A stretch of DNA of 64,000 nucleotides, from contig JAUJYZ010000686.1 of assembly GCA_033675265.1 (NCBI GenBank), positions 62,001-126,000 of the forward strand, in the 5' to 3' direction. Below are positions 14,401 through 23,551 of this stretch, piece after piece. A program made the translations under genes and the position numbers. This DNA comes from Actinostola sp. cb2023. Its lineage: Eukaryota; Cnidaria; Anthozoa; Actiniaria; Actinostolidae. Within the stretch, counting starts at the first letter, position 1, and each line of letters starts with the position of its first letter. Under the pieces are notes generated by a model. The model was not told the DNA's origin and ran no database searches. It was given only the letters and a program-made list of their open reading frames with translations.

Positions 14401-15770
14401 GAATCCTGTGACGTGAGGAGAATGGGGATGAGTGGGGAGAGGGGAGAGGGGAGAGGAAAAGTAGGGTCTGCAGACAACACATGAAACCCTTCATTTGCAT
14501 GACTATCAATCTGACCTCTCAAAATGAAATTGGAGACTAACTCTCAACATCAAGGAATCTGCATTCGCCAGACTGGAATGCACCTGTTTAAATAAAGGTT
14601 GTTAGGAGAGAAAGGAGATAGGAGAAGGGTCATTCTAAGACTGAAGTAGACTGTGGCCGTGTTTGGCCAGAGACAATGTCAGCGCTACTAAGTGACCTTT
14701 GTTGGTGTTCAAAGCCATAGGTCCATCCAGTCTTGGAATCTCCATTCTCCTATCACCTTCCTCTCTGACAACCTTTTTTGAATAGGTGTATGATTACATT
14801 ACAGTGTGACTACACCAACCAAGGCCACCCAAACAAATTTTGAATCAAATTTTCTAATCACATTTGTGACGCTGAATAACAGAATGATTTCGAATTCTAC
14901 AGTTTAAACTGTTTCTTGTTCACTCTTGATCATATACATACACATAGAAAGTAAAATATATGCTTTTAAAGTGAAAATTTGAACATTTGTGCAGATTCTA
15001 TTGTTTAAATACTCAATTATTGTGATTGGATAATTTGTATGAAAATTTGTTCGGGTGGCCTTGGTTGGTGTAGCCACACTGTAACATTGTACATTGCAAA
15101 AAAAAAACATTTTTTTGTGCAATGTCTTAAATCATGTCCATGTACATTCCCATATGTTTTTCACTTCTACAACAAGAATGTTCTCACTGTTTGAAAATCA
15201 ATATAACCCATGAAGGTGAAAGCCAGAACTGCTGGTTTGAAATACAGCTGTAGAAAGATATGTCCTGCAAACTTACGTATTGTCAGTAGCTTTTGGGTCA
15301 TCCCTTTATGTTGGAACAATCTATTATATTTCAAATATTACCATTGTATGCATTGTAAAACTGAGCCACAGGCGAGGTTTTATGCAGAGCTCGAGACTTC
15401 TCCCAAACCCCCGAGTGTTTGCATCAGGCAATGCGAACACGGAAATTTTTTTGTATTTCTTTTATAAAATAAATACATCTGTAACATCATTACCGCGTTT
15501 GCATAGTCTGATGCAAGTACAGGCAACAGCCAATCAGATCACAGAGATTTCTGAATGTATTTCATAATGTATTGAAGTAATAATTGCATTTCCATTTTTG
15601 TAGCAACTCATGTGTTTCTAGTAGAGTGATAACTTTTCATTACTGTCACTGACATTTTGAATTTGTTCAATCTTTTCTAGGATTTGCCAGAAAACCTTGA
15701 CCCCTCGGAACTATTTTCATACCTCACGCCGTCTGACCATAATGAAGACATTCTCTCTATGTTTGAGTGA
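715..15770 (+). CDS. ZMIZ1: ZMIZ1/ZMIZ2-like SP-RING (MIZ) transcriptional coactivator, 5' truncated by window edge
   Basis: Nuclear PIAS-like SUMO E3/coactivator family. Exons read by splice sites and frame: 715-929, 4087-4379, 4483-4814, 5433-5952, 6653-6791, 7390-7504, 8059-8154, 8721-8826, 9611-9759, 9876-9943, 11253-11321, 13960-14234, 15681-15770 (TGA). The first visible exon holds the family motif [10 protein letters not shown]. Next come a poly-Ala/Ala-Thr stretch, Gln-rich and Pro-rich disordered regions, then the conserved core [20 protein letters not shown]. The MIZ zinc finger follows, with ligands in [19 protein letters not shown] and [17 protein letters not shown]. The C-terminal acidic activation tail ends [11 protein letters not shown]. 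About 820 residues are visible; N-terminal exons lie left of the window. Two oddities: exon 4087-4379 lacks one base, and the phase between exons 11253-11321 (ends phase 2) and 13960-14234 (needs phase 1) shows at least one exon is missing or unrecognised. Family call very secure; ZMIZ1 versus ZMIZ2 is not resolved. Confidence 0.93.
960..1620 (+). repeat. 66-bp tandem array carrying copies of the ZMIZ intron 3' splice site
   Basis: About ten head-to-tail copies of a 66-bp unit (core ATTGGTAGTATACCATAACT, ending GACTATTTCAG) begin 30 bp after the ZMIZ donor at 930. TTTCAG acceptor-like ends recur about every 66 bp from about 1020 to 1614. Two further copies at 3955-4086 lie beyond an inserted inverted-repeat element, and the last of them supplies the real acceptor of exon 4087. 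Confidence 0.9.
1621..3954. mobile_element. 2.3-kb DNA element with about 620-bp terminal inverted repeats
   Basis: The left arm, about 1621-2240 (starts AACACAGGCCAAAAGC), is repeated in inverse orientation at about 3311-3954 (ends GCTTTTGGCCTGTGTT) with few mismatches. The 1.07-kb centre has only short open frames, the longest at 2428-2772 on the minus strand (114 codons), and none resembles a transposase I know. It is inserted inside the 66-bp array, so it is younger than the array. No clean target duplication was resolved because the target itself is repetitive. Confidence 0.85.
3955..4086 (+). repeat. Last two copies of the 66-bp acceptor repeat
   Basis: Two units of the same array as 960-1620, separated from it by the 2.3-kb element at 1621-3954. 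The final unit abuts exon 4087 and provides its polypyrimidine/AG. Confidence 0.88.
4087..4379 (+). other. ZMIZ exon with a one-base deletion (frame break near 4196-4201)
   Basis: The exon opens in the frame set by the upstream exon ([11 protein letters not shown] ... QNVHQNNAP). From about 4200 the family-like reading ([14 protein letters not shown], then a poly-Ala run and alternating Ala-Thr, then ALQDQQQM) is in the +1-shifted frame. One extra base in the run GCCCCTATCC restores [12 protein letters not shown]. The downstream donor and next exon (EGYGFPPGQ) fit only the shifted frame. The uncorrected frame stays open but gives a Leu/Gln-rich run unlike any ZMIZ. Either a C-homopolymer sequencing error or a real allele. 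Confidence 0.8.
4829..5322 (-). mobile_element. MITE family A copy, interrupted by a nested element
   Basis: The outer ends AGAGTCGTTTTCGTATGAG and CTCATATGAAAATGACT and the ATTGG pair match family A in reverse orientation. A second element (5003-5269) is inserted in it. Confidence 0.85.
5003..5269. mobile_element. Nested MITE with TAA target duplication and phased 20-bp internal repeat
   Basis: Ends AGGCGAGATCAAACGGTGCA and TGCACCGTTTGATCGCGCCT are inverse of each other. The flanks carry TAA on both sides (5000-5002, 5270-5272), as expected for PIF/Harbinger-type insertion (TSD rule is family knowledge). The interior is built of CAACTATCATCGACTATCAT units on both strands, so it can fold in many registers. 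Confidence 0.82.
6195..6416. repeat. 35-bp tandem repeat in ZMIZ intron
   Basis: About six copies of a unit containing AGGAAAAGATTGTGTGACAA followed by GTCGTGACATAGG, with one shortened copy near 6258-6290. Confidence 0.85.
6955..7270. repeat. 72-bp tandem repeat in ZMIZ intron
   Basis: Unit landmark ATTGCTATGAATTCCAAGCC recurs at about 6957, 7031, 7103, 7175 and 7247. Between them lies TTTGGCAGCTCACTGAGTAC. Copies differ at only a few bases, so the array looks young. Confidence 0.88.
7640..7806. mobile_element. Inverted-repeat element (MITE-like)
   Basis: TCTTATTAACCTCGCTTACT near 7641 is matched in inverse by AGCAAGCGAGGTTAATAAGA near 7787-7806, with GTCCGTA/TACGGAC continuing the stem. 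The centre is non-coding. Confidence 0.75.
8178..8340. mobile_element. Degenerate MITE family A copy
   Basis: It retains GATTGGTCGA-type motifs and the end TTCCCACTCATGCAAATGAC. The left end is not clear. Confidence 0.5.
8979..9445. mobile_element. 467-bp MITE with CAGTGGAACC ends and TA target
   Basis: Ends CAGTGGAACCTGG and CCTGGTTCCACTG are inverse and flanked by TA on both sides, as in Tc1/mariner-pogo-type insertions. Internally, GTCCGTATTAACCGGGTG-like units are repeated in both halves. No transposase frame was seen. Confidence 0.82.
9449..9520. repeat. (CAGT)n / (AATA)n simple repeat
   Basis: CAGTCAGTCAGT and AATAAATAAAT runs in a ZMIZ intron. Confidence 0.85.
10190..10252 (+). repeat. 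SINE/LINE-type 3' tail with (ATT)n
   Basis: ATGCGCAATATAAGCAATAA followed by (ATT)n resembles the tails at 24283-24345, 33199-33290, 41767-41800 and 56597-56670, where a TATAGCGC-like box sits next to ATT/AAT repeats. Only the tail is recognised. Confidence 0.5.
10258..10637 (+). mobile_element. MITE family A copy with an insertion
   Basis: Carries AACCAGTCACAG and TCAATCAATCAGAATG in place of the two CCAAT boxes and ends CACTCATACGCAAACAACTC. About 110 bp at 10507-10612, including AGCTTTCGGGCTAAGCGCCC, interrupts the right part and looks like a fragment of a different repeat, possibly Penelope-type (inference). Confidence 0.6.
10791..11004. mobile_element. Inverted-repeat MITE
   Basis: TTATATCCCCATAGTCAAAC at the left is matched by GTTTGACTATGGGGATATAA at the right, a perfect 20-bp terminal inverted repeat, 214 bp in all. 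Confidence 0.85.
11365..11555. mobile_element. Inverted-repeat MITE
   Basis: TATTAGTATTTTCCAAATCA (left) pairs with TGATTTGGTAAATACTAATA (right). Non-coding, in the ZMIZ intron after exon 11253-11321. Confidence 0.8.
12091..12414. mobile_element. Inverted-repeat MITE with a second copy near 40.7 kb
   Basis: AATTGCCCTATACC and GGTATAGGGCAATT form the ends, with ATGACGT/TGACGTCAT next to them. The interior (GGCTAGTTTCCAGATATTAT and TCCCACAATATTTACTG) recurs inverted at about 40,690-40,880 inside another element. Confidence 0.78.
13110..13860. repeat. 32-bp tandem array in ZMIZ intron
   Basis: About 20 copies of a unit reading ACCAATGTAGTTAATCAATT plus TGTAAATTTATT. Copies from 13,500 onward are near-identical; those before about 13,450 have lost or gained short blocks. 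The ZMIZ exon implied by the phase mismatch should lie in the intron that holds this array. Confidence 0.9.
14250..14330. repeat. Hairpin repeat (GATCAAAATCTAAATTCTCC family) beside a ZMIZ donor
   Basis: TCTCTGATCAAGATCTAAAC and the inverse GGAGAATTTGTATTTGGATC lie 15-90 bp after the donor of exon 13960-14234. Confidence 0.65.
14794..15090. mobile_element. Inverted-repeat MITE
   Basis: TTACAGTGTGACTACACCAA ... CCAAGGCCACCC at the left is matched in inverse by GGGTGGCCTTGG then TTGGTGTAGCCACACTGTAA at the right. The arm is about 45 bp. Confidence 0.82.
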
Positions 15771-16349
15771 TGTATCCATAGGTAGTGTACCATTGCAGAA
15801 CCAAGACAATTAGCAATCCAAATAACACTTCAATTTTTATTGATCAAAGCTTTTTTTTAAGCTTTGATCTGGTTATAGCAGTTGCTACAGAAGATACTCT
15901 GTAGTCTATGAAATATTGTATAAAATAAGACAAAACTACTACATTATTAACCCTGGAATATGGTTGGAATCAGTATATACCTCTTAACAAAAACAAAATT
16001 ATGAATTCCTTATACAAAATACAGAATACAAACGGAAAAGTTTTCACATCTTTCCCATAGATACAATTATTATTATAGTGACATATATAGATACATGATA
16101 GCATAGAAATAGTTGGTTTTATTTATTTTTATTTCTCAGACATTATGGTCAAACTTATTAGATAGCTAGTGTTCAGTCAGGACACTTTAAAGACTTGCTT
16201 CACTTAATGTCTGTATAGAAGTAATCACTAAGTGAGCTTGCTTTACTTGATGTGATTTTAATAGCTAAAGGCATTGTAGATTATTCCTTCACTAAAATGA
16301 ACCCTGTCCAGTAGTTGATCATTTGATTATTCTCTTCTAGAACAGTGCA

Positions 16350-16440
16350 AGTGATCTCTGATCATTGTCAAACTTCTCCTTTAAATGCGTTACATTTCTT
16401 AGGAGAATTCAGATTTTGATCACAAGTCACTTCAGCTGTT
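16350..16440. repeat. Hairpin repeat (GATCAAAATCTAAATTCTCC family)
   Basis: GTGATCTCTGATCATTGTCA and inverse GGAGAATTCAGATTTTGATC surround a short loop. Confidence 0.65.
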
Positions 16441-16603
16441 CTTAGTACATGGATGTTTTCTGTTTATAATATGTTATAAGATTAGTCCCAGAGATTTTCA
16501 TGTGCACTCCCCTAAAGTAATGATTTGAATAGCTTTGGAATTGTACAATACCAAGGACCTGTCATTAATTATTGCAGAGAAGGGAGTTATTTCAATAAGT
16601 ACT

Positions 16604-16834
16604 GTATTCACCGGCGTATAAGCCGCACTCGCAGATAAGCTGCACCTCGAGTTTGGCAACGCAAATTTTTGAAATTTTGAAAAAAAAGTTTTTTGGGAAA
16701 ACGTTATGTTTTAGTTTATGTTAATTTATGCAAATTTCTGATACCAATTCCCGATGTTCTCCAAGATAAGCCGCACCCCCAACTTTGGATCACAATTTTC
16801 GGAAAAAAAGTGCGGCTTATACGCCAGTGAATAC
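16604..16834. mobile_element. Inverted-repeat MITE (GGCGTATAAGCCGCAC ends)
   Basis: GTATTCACCGGCGTATAAGC pairs with GCTTATACGCCAGTGAATAC, and GATAAGCYGCACC units are repeated inside. 231 bp. Confidence 0.85.
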
Positions 16835-17413
16835 GGCATTTGGAATTTAACACTTAGAATTTTGATCCCTAAAATTGTAGATAATATTTGAAACCCCCTT
16901 TCCCTTTATACATAGAAAAAGTGATGACTTGTCCCCCATTTCATTGTATATAATCCCCCTTCCTTTTGTATTGTACAAAGACATTTTATCCATTCCCTAC
17001 ACCCAACAATATTCTGCTCCACCCCCTCCTCCCTCCCCCTCATGTAATTAATGACTGGTCCTTTTGTTGGCATTTTGACCACATGTGAAAGCATTCATTA
17101 GACCACATATACCGATAATAACTGTTGTGAATTCTATCACATCTAGTTAAAATATCAACCACCTGAATATGGGATTACATTCTTAAAAACTAGTATTACT
17201 GAACAATGCCTACATCTATCTTAGACAGCTAGAACATCTGACACACGTTTTGACCATTTTACGGGTTGGAGATTTTATTTTTATTTTAGCAAGTCAATTA
17301 AGCTATACAAACTGTACATTACCCCACCTACGTCCTTACTGATTCTGAATTCCATTTTATACCAGTAATATATCTATAGCGGCATTGAAAATACTATTAA
17401 TACATGTAGTCTT

Positions 17414-17586
17414 AAGGCTGATTTAGACGGAAAAACTTTTGCCTACAACTGTCGAAAAAACTTGCTTGTGCATGCTCAATCCATACATACAACACAAATT
17501 GCTTCGTGTAAATCAGCCTCACAACTGTTGTAAGCAAGTTGCATGCGACAGTTGTAGGCAAAAGTTGTGCAGTCTAAATCGGCCTT
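17414..17586. mobile_element. MITE family B, copy 1
   Basis: AAGGCTGATTTAGACGGAAA and TAAATCGGCCTT are the ends; CTTTTGCCTACAACTGTCG is matched by CGACAGTTGTAGGCAAAAG. Copy 2 is at 59232-59445. Confidence 0.85.
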
Positions 17587-18044
17587 TACAGCTTACACAG
17601 CGCAGTGGAATTCAGGTCCATCCAAAGTTGTACAAAAATGTCTTTCACAGATTGGCTTGTGTCCATGCTTTACGTATGGTGTTCATTTTATGCCCAATAT
17701 TTGGGATCTCAAAGTAAGTGCAGTAATATATGCATATAAATTATAATGATGCTTAGCTTGCCTAGTCTCGGCACTAGACTAATAATATTATGGTATGTAC
17801 ACAGAGTAAAGTATCCAGTAATTGTGGGAATGACCTCAGGGAATTTATACATATTATTCAGAAAGCTATAGTTAGCTAGCGACTATATGGGTTTGATGAC
17901 TGGTTACTTTAAGAACTCAGATACTATTTCAAAACAAGCTACTGTACTTGTATGCTTCAAAAAGTTGTAAAGACTTATTGATGGGATGCTAAATTCTCCT
18001 TTCATATCTGATTCTGGATGAGTTTCGACTTAGAAACTATATTT

Positions 18045-18136
18045 ATAAGAAAGACAAACGCAAGGAAATTAAACTCACTTGATAATGACATCGGACGATG
18101 TCGAAACGTCGTAATTTCCTTGCGTTTGTCTTTTTT
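18045..18136 (+). other. Long hairpin enclosing a hammerhead-ribozyme-like core (tentative)
   Basis: AAGACAAACGCAAGGAAATT pairs with AATTTCCTTGCGTTTGTCTT. The loop contains TTGATAATGACATCG-GA-CGATGTCGAAACGTC, like a CTGATGA / stem II / GAAAC hammerhead layout of the kind reported in Penelope-like elements. The first conserved box is imperfect (TTGATAA rather than CTGATGA), so activity is doubtful. Confidence 0.35.
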
Positions 18137-19245
18137 ATAAACATATCTGATTCATTTTGGTTATTTGAGTTTGGAGAATTCATTTGTGATCAATTATTGA
18201 TAATATGTAAATTCTCCTTTGCAATTCAAATAATTTGATAGTAATTTTGATGTGAGAATTTAACTTCTGATCAATCTGATGTTGGCCATCACTAGTCTAG
18301 AATGAAGAACACTTCAAAACTAACTGAATCACCAAAGTTTAATTTATTTTTGTAAATAATAATCTTCTTATCCTTTGATTTTTTTGTACATGTGTGTTTA
18401 CTGAAATTCTGTTATGAACAGAAATTATAGCAACCATAAACCTCTTATACTAATTAACCTTGTGAATTCCTTTTGTACTTTGGGTATATGCTTTTAACTG
18501 TGCCTAAAACTCACAATTAATAATTATTGTAACCTTGGTTGTGATTAACTTCTATTATATTGACTGTTTCGACCACCCAAATAATGGAACCAACTCACCC
18601 CAGTTTTGTCTAACTTGTAGGATCATTAATGCTCATGGTCCCAGAAGCCATAAAACCAGCACTGGTAAAATAAGGGCCCATAGCATTTACCGTAGGCACC
18701 ATTGTTTTTAGTGACTTTTTTTTTTTTTTTTTTTAATGACTTAATTGCAGTGCTGGTACTACCTAACTAACATCTCAACAACCTTATGCACTAGATTATT
18801 TTTAAAAGACATTGTATTCCAGTTGTTCCATATATTTCTGCTGTGTCAACAGGCTTTTATCCGTTCTGCGGCAAGACATTGGAAGACTGGGTACGAGTGT
18901 TATAACCATTGAGATTATTAACAGTTCTTAAATTTTAGCTTCCTAATTCCTCTCCTCTCCCCCAGAGCCAGCCACGCAGACTACTTAAATTTTGACAATA
19001 TTATCTCCAATGTAAAAACTGGCCTATCCAATGTACTGGAGAAAGAACATTGAATCCATTCAAGTAATATTTCCACTAGTCTTTCATCGAGGACAAACAC
19101 CTTGAAAAACTTGTAACTCATTCAGCCAATCAAAACACTCCAACCCAGTCTTCCAACATTTGCCACAGACCGGTTTTATAAGGATGCAGATACCATAAAT
19201 AACAGCTCCAATTAATTTGTGTAAATTTGCTTACAACTGTTTTGT

Positions 19246-19500
19246 CATCCTGGGGAACCCAGGGGTATATTCTGTCGCTCGTTACTCGCTCCCAGAGAAA
19301 TACCCCTGGGAACAAAGTCTGTTGGAACTTGTTTCGGAAGTCAAAATTCCTCTTGTTTCTGATTGGTCGAGTTTGTATAGGACAACCGCCATTTTGACTT
19401 TTGACTTCCAGAACAAGTTCCAACAGACTTCGTTCCCAGGGGTATTTCTCTCGGGAGCGAGTAACAACCGACAGAATATACCCCTGGGTTCCCGAAGATG
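19246..19500. mobile_element. Foldback element with about 115-bp arms
   Basis: CATCCTGGGGAACCCAGGGG pairs with CCCCTGGGTTCCCGAAGATG. The arms continue through GAGCGAGTAAC, CCCAGGGGTATTTCTC and AACAAGTTCCAACAGACTT. The short frames on both strands simply mirror each other. Confidence 0.88.
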
Positions 19501-19988
19501 CTGTTTTGTATGTCATATTTTATCTGGTTTATTAGTCTTTTCCTTGTTACTTTATATGAAAATAGCATTCTTTCATTTTGTTTGTTAATTAATTTTATCT
19601 CTGCCCATTTTAATAATCAGTGAATAAACCTATTATACGGCACAGGTTAGTTTTAAGATAAAATCAGTTTGAACAGATTAAGATATTAATTATTATTAAG
19701 ATAAATTAATAAAAAATAGAGATCCAGACTAAGTGAACACAAAATTGTAATTTGTACTATTTTTCAGAAACATTTATACCATTCATACTAAAAGTAAAAC
19801 TAAAGTCATAAAGATGTTTTAAAACTAATTCACTATAATATTAATACCAGTTAATTCATTTACTTTCTATCTTTATACGCCATGTGTCCAGTTACATTTT
19901 GCATACTACTTTCTCGTAATACTTTAAGATAACTTTATCCTTAGTCCTGCATATGTTTATGAAACAGTATAGATAATTGTACTTTACA

Positions 19989-20249
19989 ATAGACCTTGTG
20001 CATAATAACGTAATATGACTACAACTACCAGAATGCTTTGCACATCTTCTTTTGTGAGATAATTATAGTACCCTTTGTCTTAGTGAATCATGAATTGTTT
20101 ATTAAACATCACTTGGCAGCTAAAACTGAATTATGTAATTCACAAAAATGAATTACCTCATGAGCGAATAAAAATCTGGAAGAAAAAGAACATTTGCAAT
20201 GCATTCTGGTAGTTGTAGTCACTTTACGTCATTATGCATAAGGTCTATT
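19989..20249. mobile_element. Inverted-repeat MITE
   Basis: AATAGACCTTGTGCATAATA pairs with TTATGCATAAGGTCTATT, and GACTACAACTACCAGAATGC with GCATTCTGGTAGTTGTAGTC. 261 bp. Confidence 0.85.
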
Positions 20250-20999
20250 GAATGGCCCATAAACAGTCAGTTTTCTCAGAATACTTCTGAACAGCCTGCC
20301 CAAAACTTTGATGGAATGATAACATTTTTGTAGAAGTTTACACTCAAGAGAAATTTTATAGCCACTCGGGACAGATGGCTACTTTCATTTTGGGAGACGT
20401 CAAATTCTGCTGGTTTATGGCTGCTACTGAGAATCTTGAGCAGACACCCTTAGAACCAGGCGTTGCCTTATGGGAGGTGTTTATGATGCTATTACATCGT
20501 CTCTTGCTTATGGCAGATGTCAACTTGCTGTTAGTAGAATTCTTCTGTATTATTTTTGACAACTGTTCGGCCAATGCATTTTGATCAACACTCCTAAACA
20601 AGCTGCCAATAATATTAATACTATTCACCTGCGTGCCTATAAGAAGTGCATAAGGCCTCATTAATACCATTCACTGGGGTAATATCTATCAGATTAATTA
20701 CAATAGTAAAATATTTAGTTATGCTCTTTGTCGTAAAAGTACATTAACTATAGTCTAAAATGATCATAATTAGGATTAAACTACTAAAACTAAGCTACGT
20801 TGTATATATTATATAATATAATCATCACTGCCTGTATAAAGTCTACTCATCCACATACATTCTCACAGTCATTTAGTTTTATTAATAACAAATTTAAACT
20901 TTGGTGGATAAGGTCATTGACGAATGGTGTCTTGTTGTTTCTTTGAGTGCTAAAATTCAGTGCATTATTATTCATTCACTGAATTTGACAATATACCAA

Positions 21000-21169
21000 T
21001 AGACCAAATGCAATAATGGCTCCAATTTCAATTGCCATATATTGTTCTGGCTGACTTATAATCCTCGTGTTCATGTGGAAGTACAAAAGCATTTTCACTT
21101 GTATGAGAGGCTAGTCCGTCCAGAACAATGGCAATTGAAATTGGACGCCATTTTTGCATTCGGTCTATG
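21000..21169. mobile_element. Inverted-repeat MITE
   Basis: TAGACCAAATGCAATAATGG pairs with CCATTTTTGCATTCGGTCTA, and CCAATTTCAATTGCCAT with its inverse. 170 bp. Confidence 0.82.
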
Positions 21170-21639
21170 TAGGTATATGATTAAGAGTTGTTTTTGTACG
21201 AGTGTGACTTCGGTTCATTACATGATTATATTAGTGGCATTCTGTAACTTTTCTATTTAAAATGTTTAATTAAGTTAAGCAACTCGATCTGAACTATAGA
21301 TTTTCTCACTCATATAAAAACAACGCTGGTACCAAAGGAACAAACGACTCGCCATTTGAACAGCACAAGCGCTACTCTGCAAATAATCCCTGTAATATAA
21401 TGTTGCCAGAAGTAATGTCTTGTAAAGAGACGATATATTATAGAGGTTTGGTTAGTTGATTTACAATGTGGGACTTTGAAGCAGTATATTTTGAAGTATT
21501 TATATATTAGAATGTAGTTGTAAACTAATTTGAAATAGAACTCTAGTCCATATCCTGTTATTATAGTAGATAGAACATGTATTCTGTTTTATAATAAATG
21601 AAGATCAAAAATTAAAAAAAAGGTTGATTTCTACTGCTG

Positions 21640-22093
21640 GCCTACTAGCAGCAGCAGTAGTACTTAAGGAGCAGCAGCAGTAGTACTTAAGGAGCAGCAG
21701 CAGCAGCAACAGTAGTATTAAGGAGTGGCATCAGCAACAGCTAGCACTGCTCTGATGCAGACATTTCCAGTAATTTAAGTTTTCTAAGTCCTCTAAATTT
21801 GAAATGAGAGGGAATAACTGACATCTGATGAGGACATTGCCCTTATGTACTACTGCTCTGCTTTTCTAAGTCCTCTAAATTTGAAATGATTAGTACTACT
21901 AACTGCTGGAACATCTGCATCACTGCTGCTGCTGCTGCTGCTCCTTATGCTACTACTGCTGCTGCTGCTGCTAGCTCTCCTTAGTAGTACTGCTGCTGCT
22001 GCTGCTGCTCCTTATACTACTGCTGCTGCTGCTACTAGTACTACTGCTGCTGCTGCTGCTCCTTAGTACTACTGCTGCTGCTGCTGCTCCTTA

Positions 22094-22129
<36 letters not shown>

Positions 22130-22240
22130 ATACTTGCATTGCTGCTGCCACTACTACTACTGCTGCTGCTCCTAGTAATAACTGCTGCTGCTATACTTGC
22201 ATTGCTACTGCCACTACTACTACTGCTGCTCCTTAAGTAC
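21640..22240. repeat. CAG/CTG trinucleotide blocks in inverted arrangement
   Basis: Left arm 21640-21725 has AGCAGCAGCAGTAGTACTTA units. Right arm 21915-22235 has the inverse TAGTACTACTGCTGCTGCTG units with longer CTG runs. About 190 bp of unique DNA lies between. Confidence 0.88.
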
Positions 22241-22638
22241 CTATTCTCAAAATAGAATGGAGGCAAATAATTAATTTTACACACCATGCTACAAATATCC
22301 AAACAACAATATTTACACATATTTATACCCATGGTACACGTACAACAAAATGAAAAAAAAATATTCGAATGCATGAATGAGTGGGAGTGGATATTTTGAG
22401 AAACGACAATGCCTTTTTTTGTTTGCCAATTAGATTTAGAAACACTAATAATATGTTCCAAGCAAATATGCATATGCAAATCAATATCCTTTTTGCATGC
22501 CTTCTATCTATCAATATTTCTCACTTTGGGATCCCTGTGGATCACATGACTTGAAATCGAGGCCAGAAACCACTTTCAACTTATTGTGACAACAGCATGG
22601 CAGGCATGTGATCGTTGAAGCTCTAAAAAAATATTCGA

Positions 22639-23262
22639 ATGGCAGGAACCAACCCCAGAGCTTTGTATATCTTAGCTTTTATATTCGTCTTGCTGTGTGA
22701 GGTATGTTTTATTCCAGTGCTCTCGGTGTTTGCGAACAAATCAAGATCTACCAACGCCACATTTTGCTGGTCATGGAAGTTGGGTAATTCAAAAGCCAGT
22801 GACGATCGAACTTGTCCTTTCCTGGTCTTTGTCATCGCCTCGCTATTCAACAGCTTTCTGCTGTTATTCACTGGCATCTACTTTGCTCTACGCCTGTGCA
22901 TCGTAGCTGAATATTTCCAAGATCGCCTTTTTCTCAAGATTGTGCTCAAATATGGCCACTTTGCTTCCTCTTTGGTTACAACTCTGCTCTCTATCGTTTT
23001 CATTGGTATTATGATTGGGTACAAGTACGCTGCAGATGCCAAGGAATATATTGAATATACTGGTGGCATAGTTGGGGACAAGCACTACTATTTGATACTG
23101 CTATGTGTGGGGACGTTGTTATCTCTGCTAAGCACTGTTTTAAGTGGTGTTTTGTGTTTTCGTTCAAGAAGGGAATCCTTGTCAGATCACTATACTGAGG
23201 GACTGTTCAATGTTTTCACAGATTACAGTGACTCTGCGCCGACCTATGAACAGATTAACTAA
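22639..23262 (+). CDS. Intronless four-helix membrane protein, function unknown
   Basis: Uninterrupted 207-residue frame starting MAGTNPRALYILAF and ending SAPTYEQIN. I do not recognise the family. Four hydrophobic spans lie at about residues 8-31, 60-85, 108-128 and 150-172, giving a tetraspan topology with both ends probably cytosolic. The first loop has possible N-glycosylation sites NKS (33-35) and NAT (39-41) and cysteines at 43 and 59. The last 33 residues are charged and polar with several Ser/Tyr; the end (PTYEQIN) could be a tyrosine-based or PDZ-type signal, which is speculative. The W-GLW-C-C loop motif of claudins and the CCG motif of tetraspanins are absent. Length, codon make-up and an AATAAA about 285 bp downstream support a real gene. 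An intronless gene among intron-rich neighbours might be a retrocopy. Confidence 0.75.
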   Translation: MAGTNPRALYILAFIFVLLCEVCFIPVLSVFANKSRSTNATFCWSWKLGNSKASDDRTCPFLVFVIASLFNSFLLLFTGIYFALRLCIVAEYFQDRLFLKIVLKYGHFASSLVTTLLSIVFIGIMIGYKYAADAKEYIEYTGGIVGDKHYYLILLCVGTLLSLLSTVLSGVLCFRSRRESLSDHYTEGLFNVFTDYSDSAPTYEQIN

Positions 23263-23388
23263 ATATACATACAGTCTGTACTATATAACAAGGTTAACTC
23301 CTTGTGTATAGCTACGAAATACCAACATGCATACACAGAGTTGTCAAGGCAACTGTATGCAATAGCTAGACTTGAGGTGTAGATATAC

Positions 23389-23502
23389 CCTGCGAGCAGA
23401 TTTTTTTCTACTCGCAAAAGCGACTCATCCTGGAAGTGACAAGAAAATATTATCTTTTATTGTCGCTTCCCAGGCGAGTAGAAAAAAACCTCTGCTCGCA
23501 GG
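23389..23502. mobile_element. Small foldback element
   Basis: CCTGCGAGCAGATTTTTTTC pairs with GAAAAAAACCTCTGCTCGCA then GG, and CTACTCGC with GCGAGTAG. 114 bp. Confidence 0.8.
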
Positions 23503-23545
23503 TTAGTGTACGTAGATACTATCCACAGTGAAGACCGCAAATTTC

Positions 23546-23551
23546 AATAAA
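23546..23551 (+). promoter_or_regulatory. Candidate poly(A) signal for the tetraspan gene
   Basis: AATAAA 284 bp after the stop codon at 23262; a small foldback element (23389-23502) lies in between. Confidence 0.5.

Larger units (their letters stand above)
15771..22638. other. Intergenic region after ZMIZ (6.9 kb), repeats only
   Basis: No coding sequence recognised. It presumably includes the ZMIZ 3' UTR of unknown length. It holds a hairpin repeat at 16350-16440, inverted-repeat elements at 16604, 17414, 18050, 19246, 19989 and 21000, and the CTG/CAG block at 21640-22240. The open frame at 20375-20584 lacks any recognisable motif. Confidence 0.7.

Noticed and set aside
19130..19588. Overlapping frames of 75-128 codons on both strands
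   Set aside because: They mirror each other because they cover the arms of the foldback element at 19246-19500.
20375..20584. 69-codon plus-strand frame
   Set aside because: No motif, no splice context, and a similar length frame exists on the other strand.
22069..22479. 136-codon minus-strand frame with Ser/Ala runs
   Set aside because: The runs come from the CTG/CAG block and nothing else in it resembles a protein.
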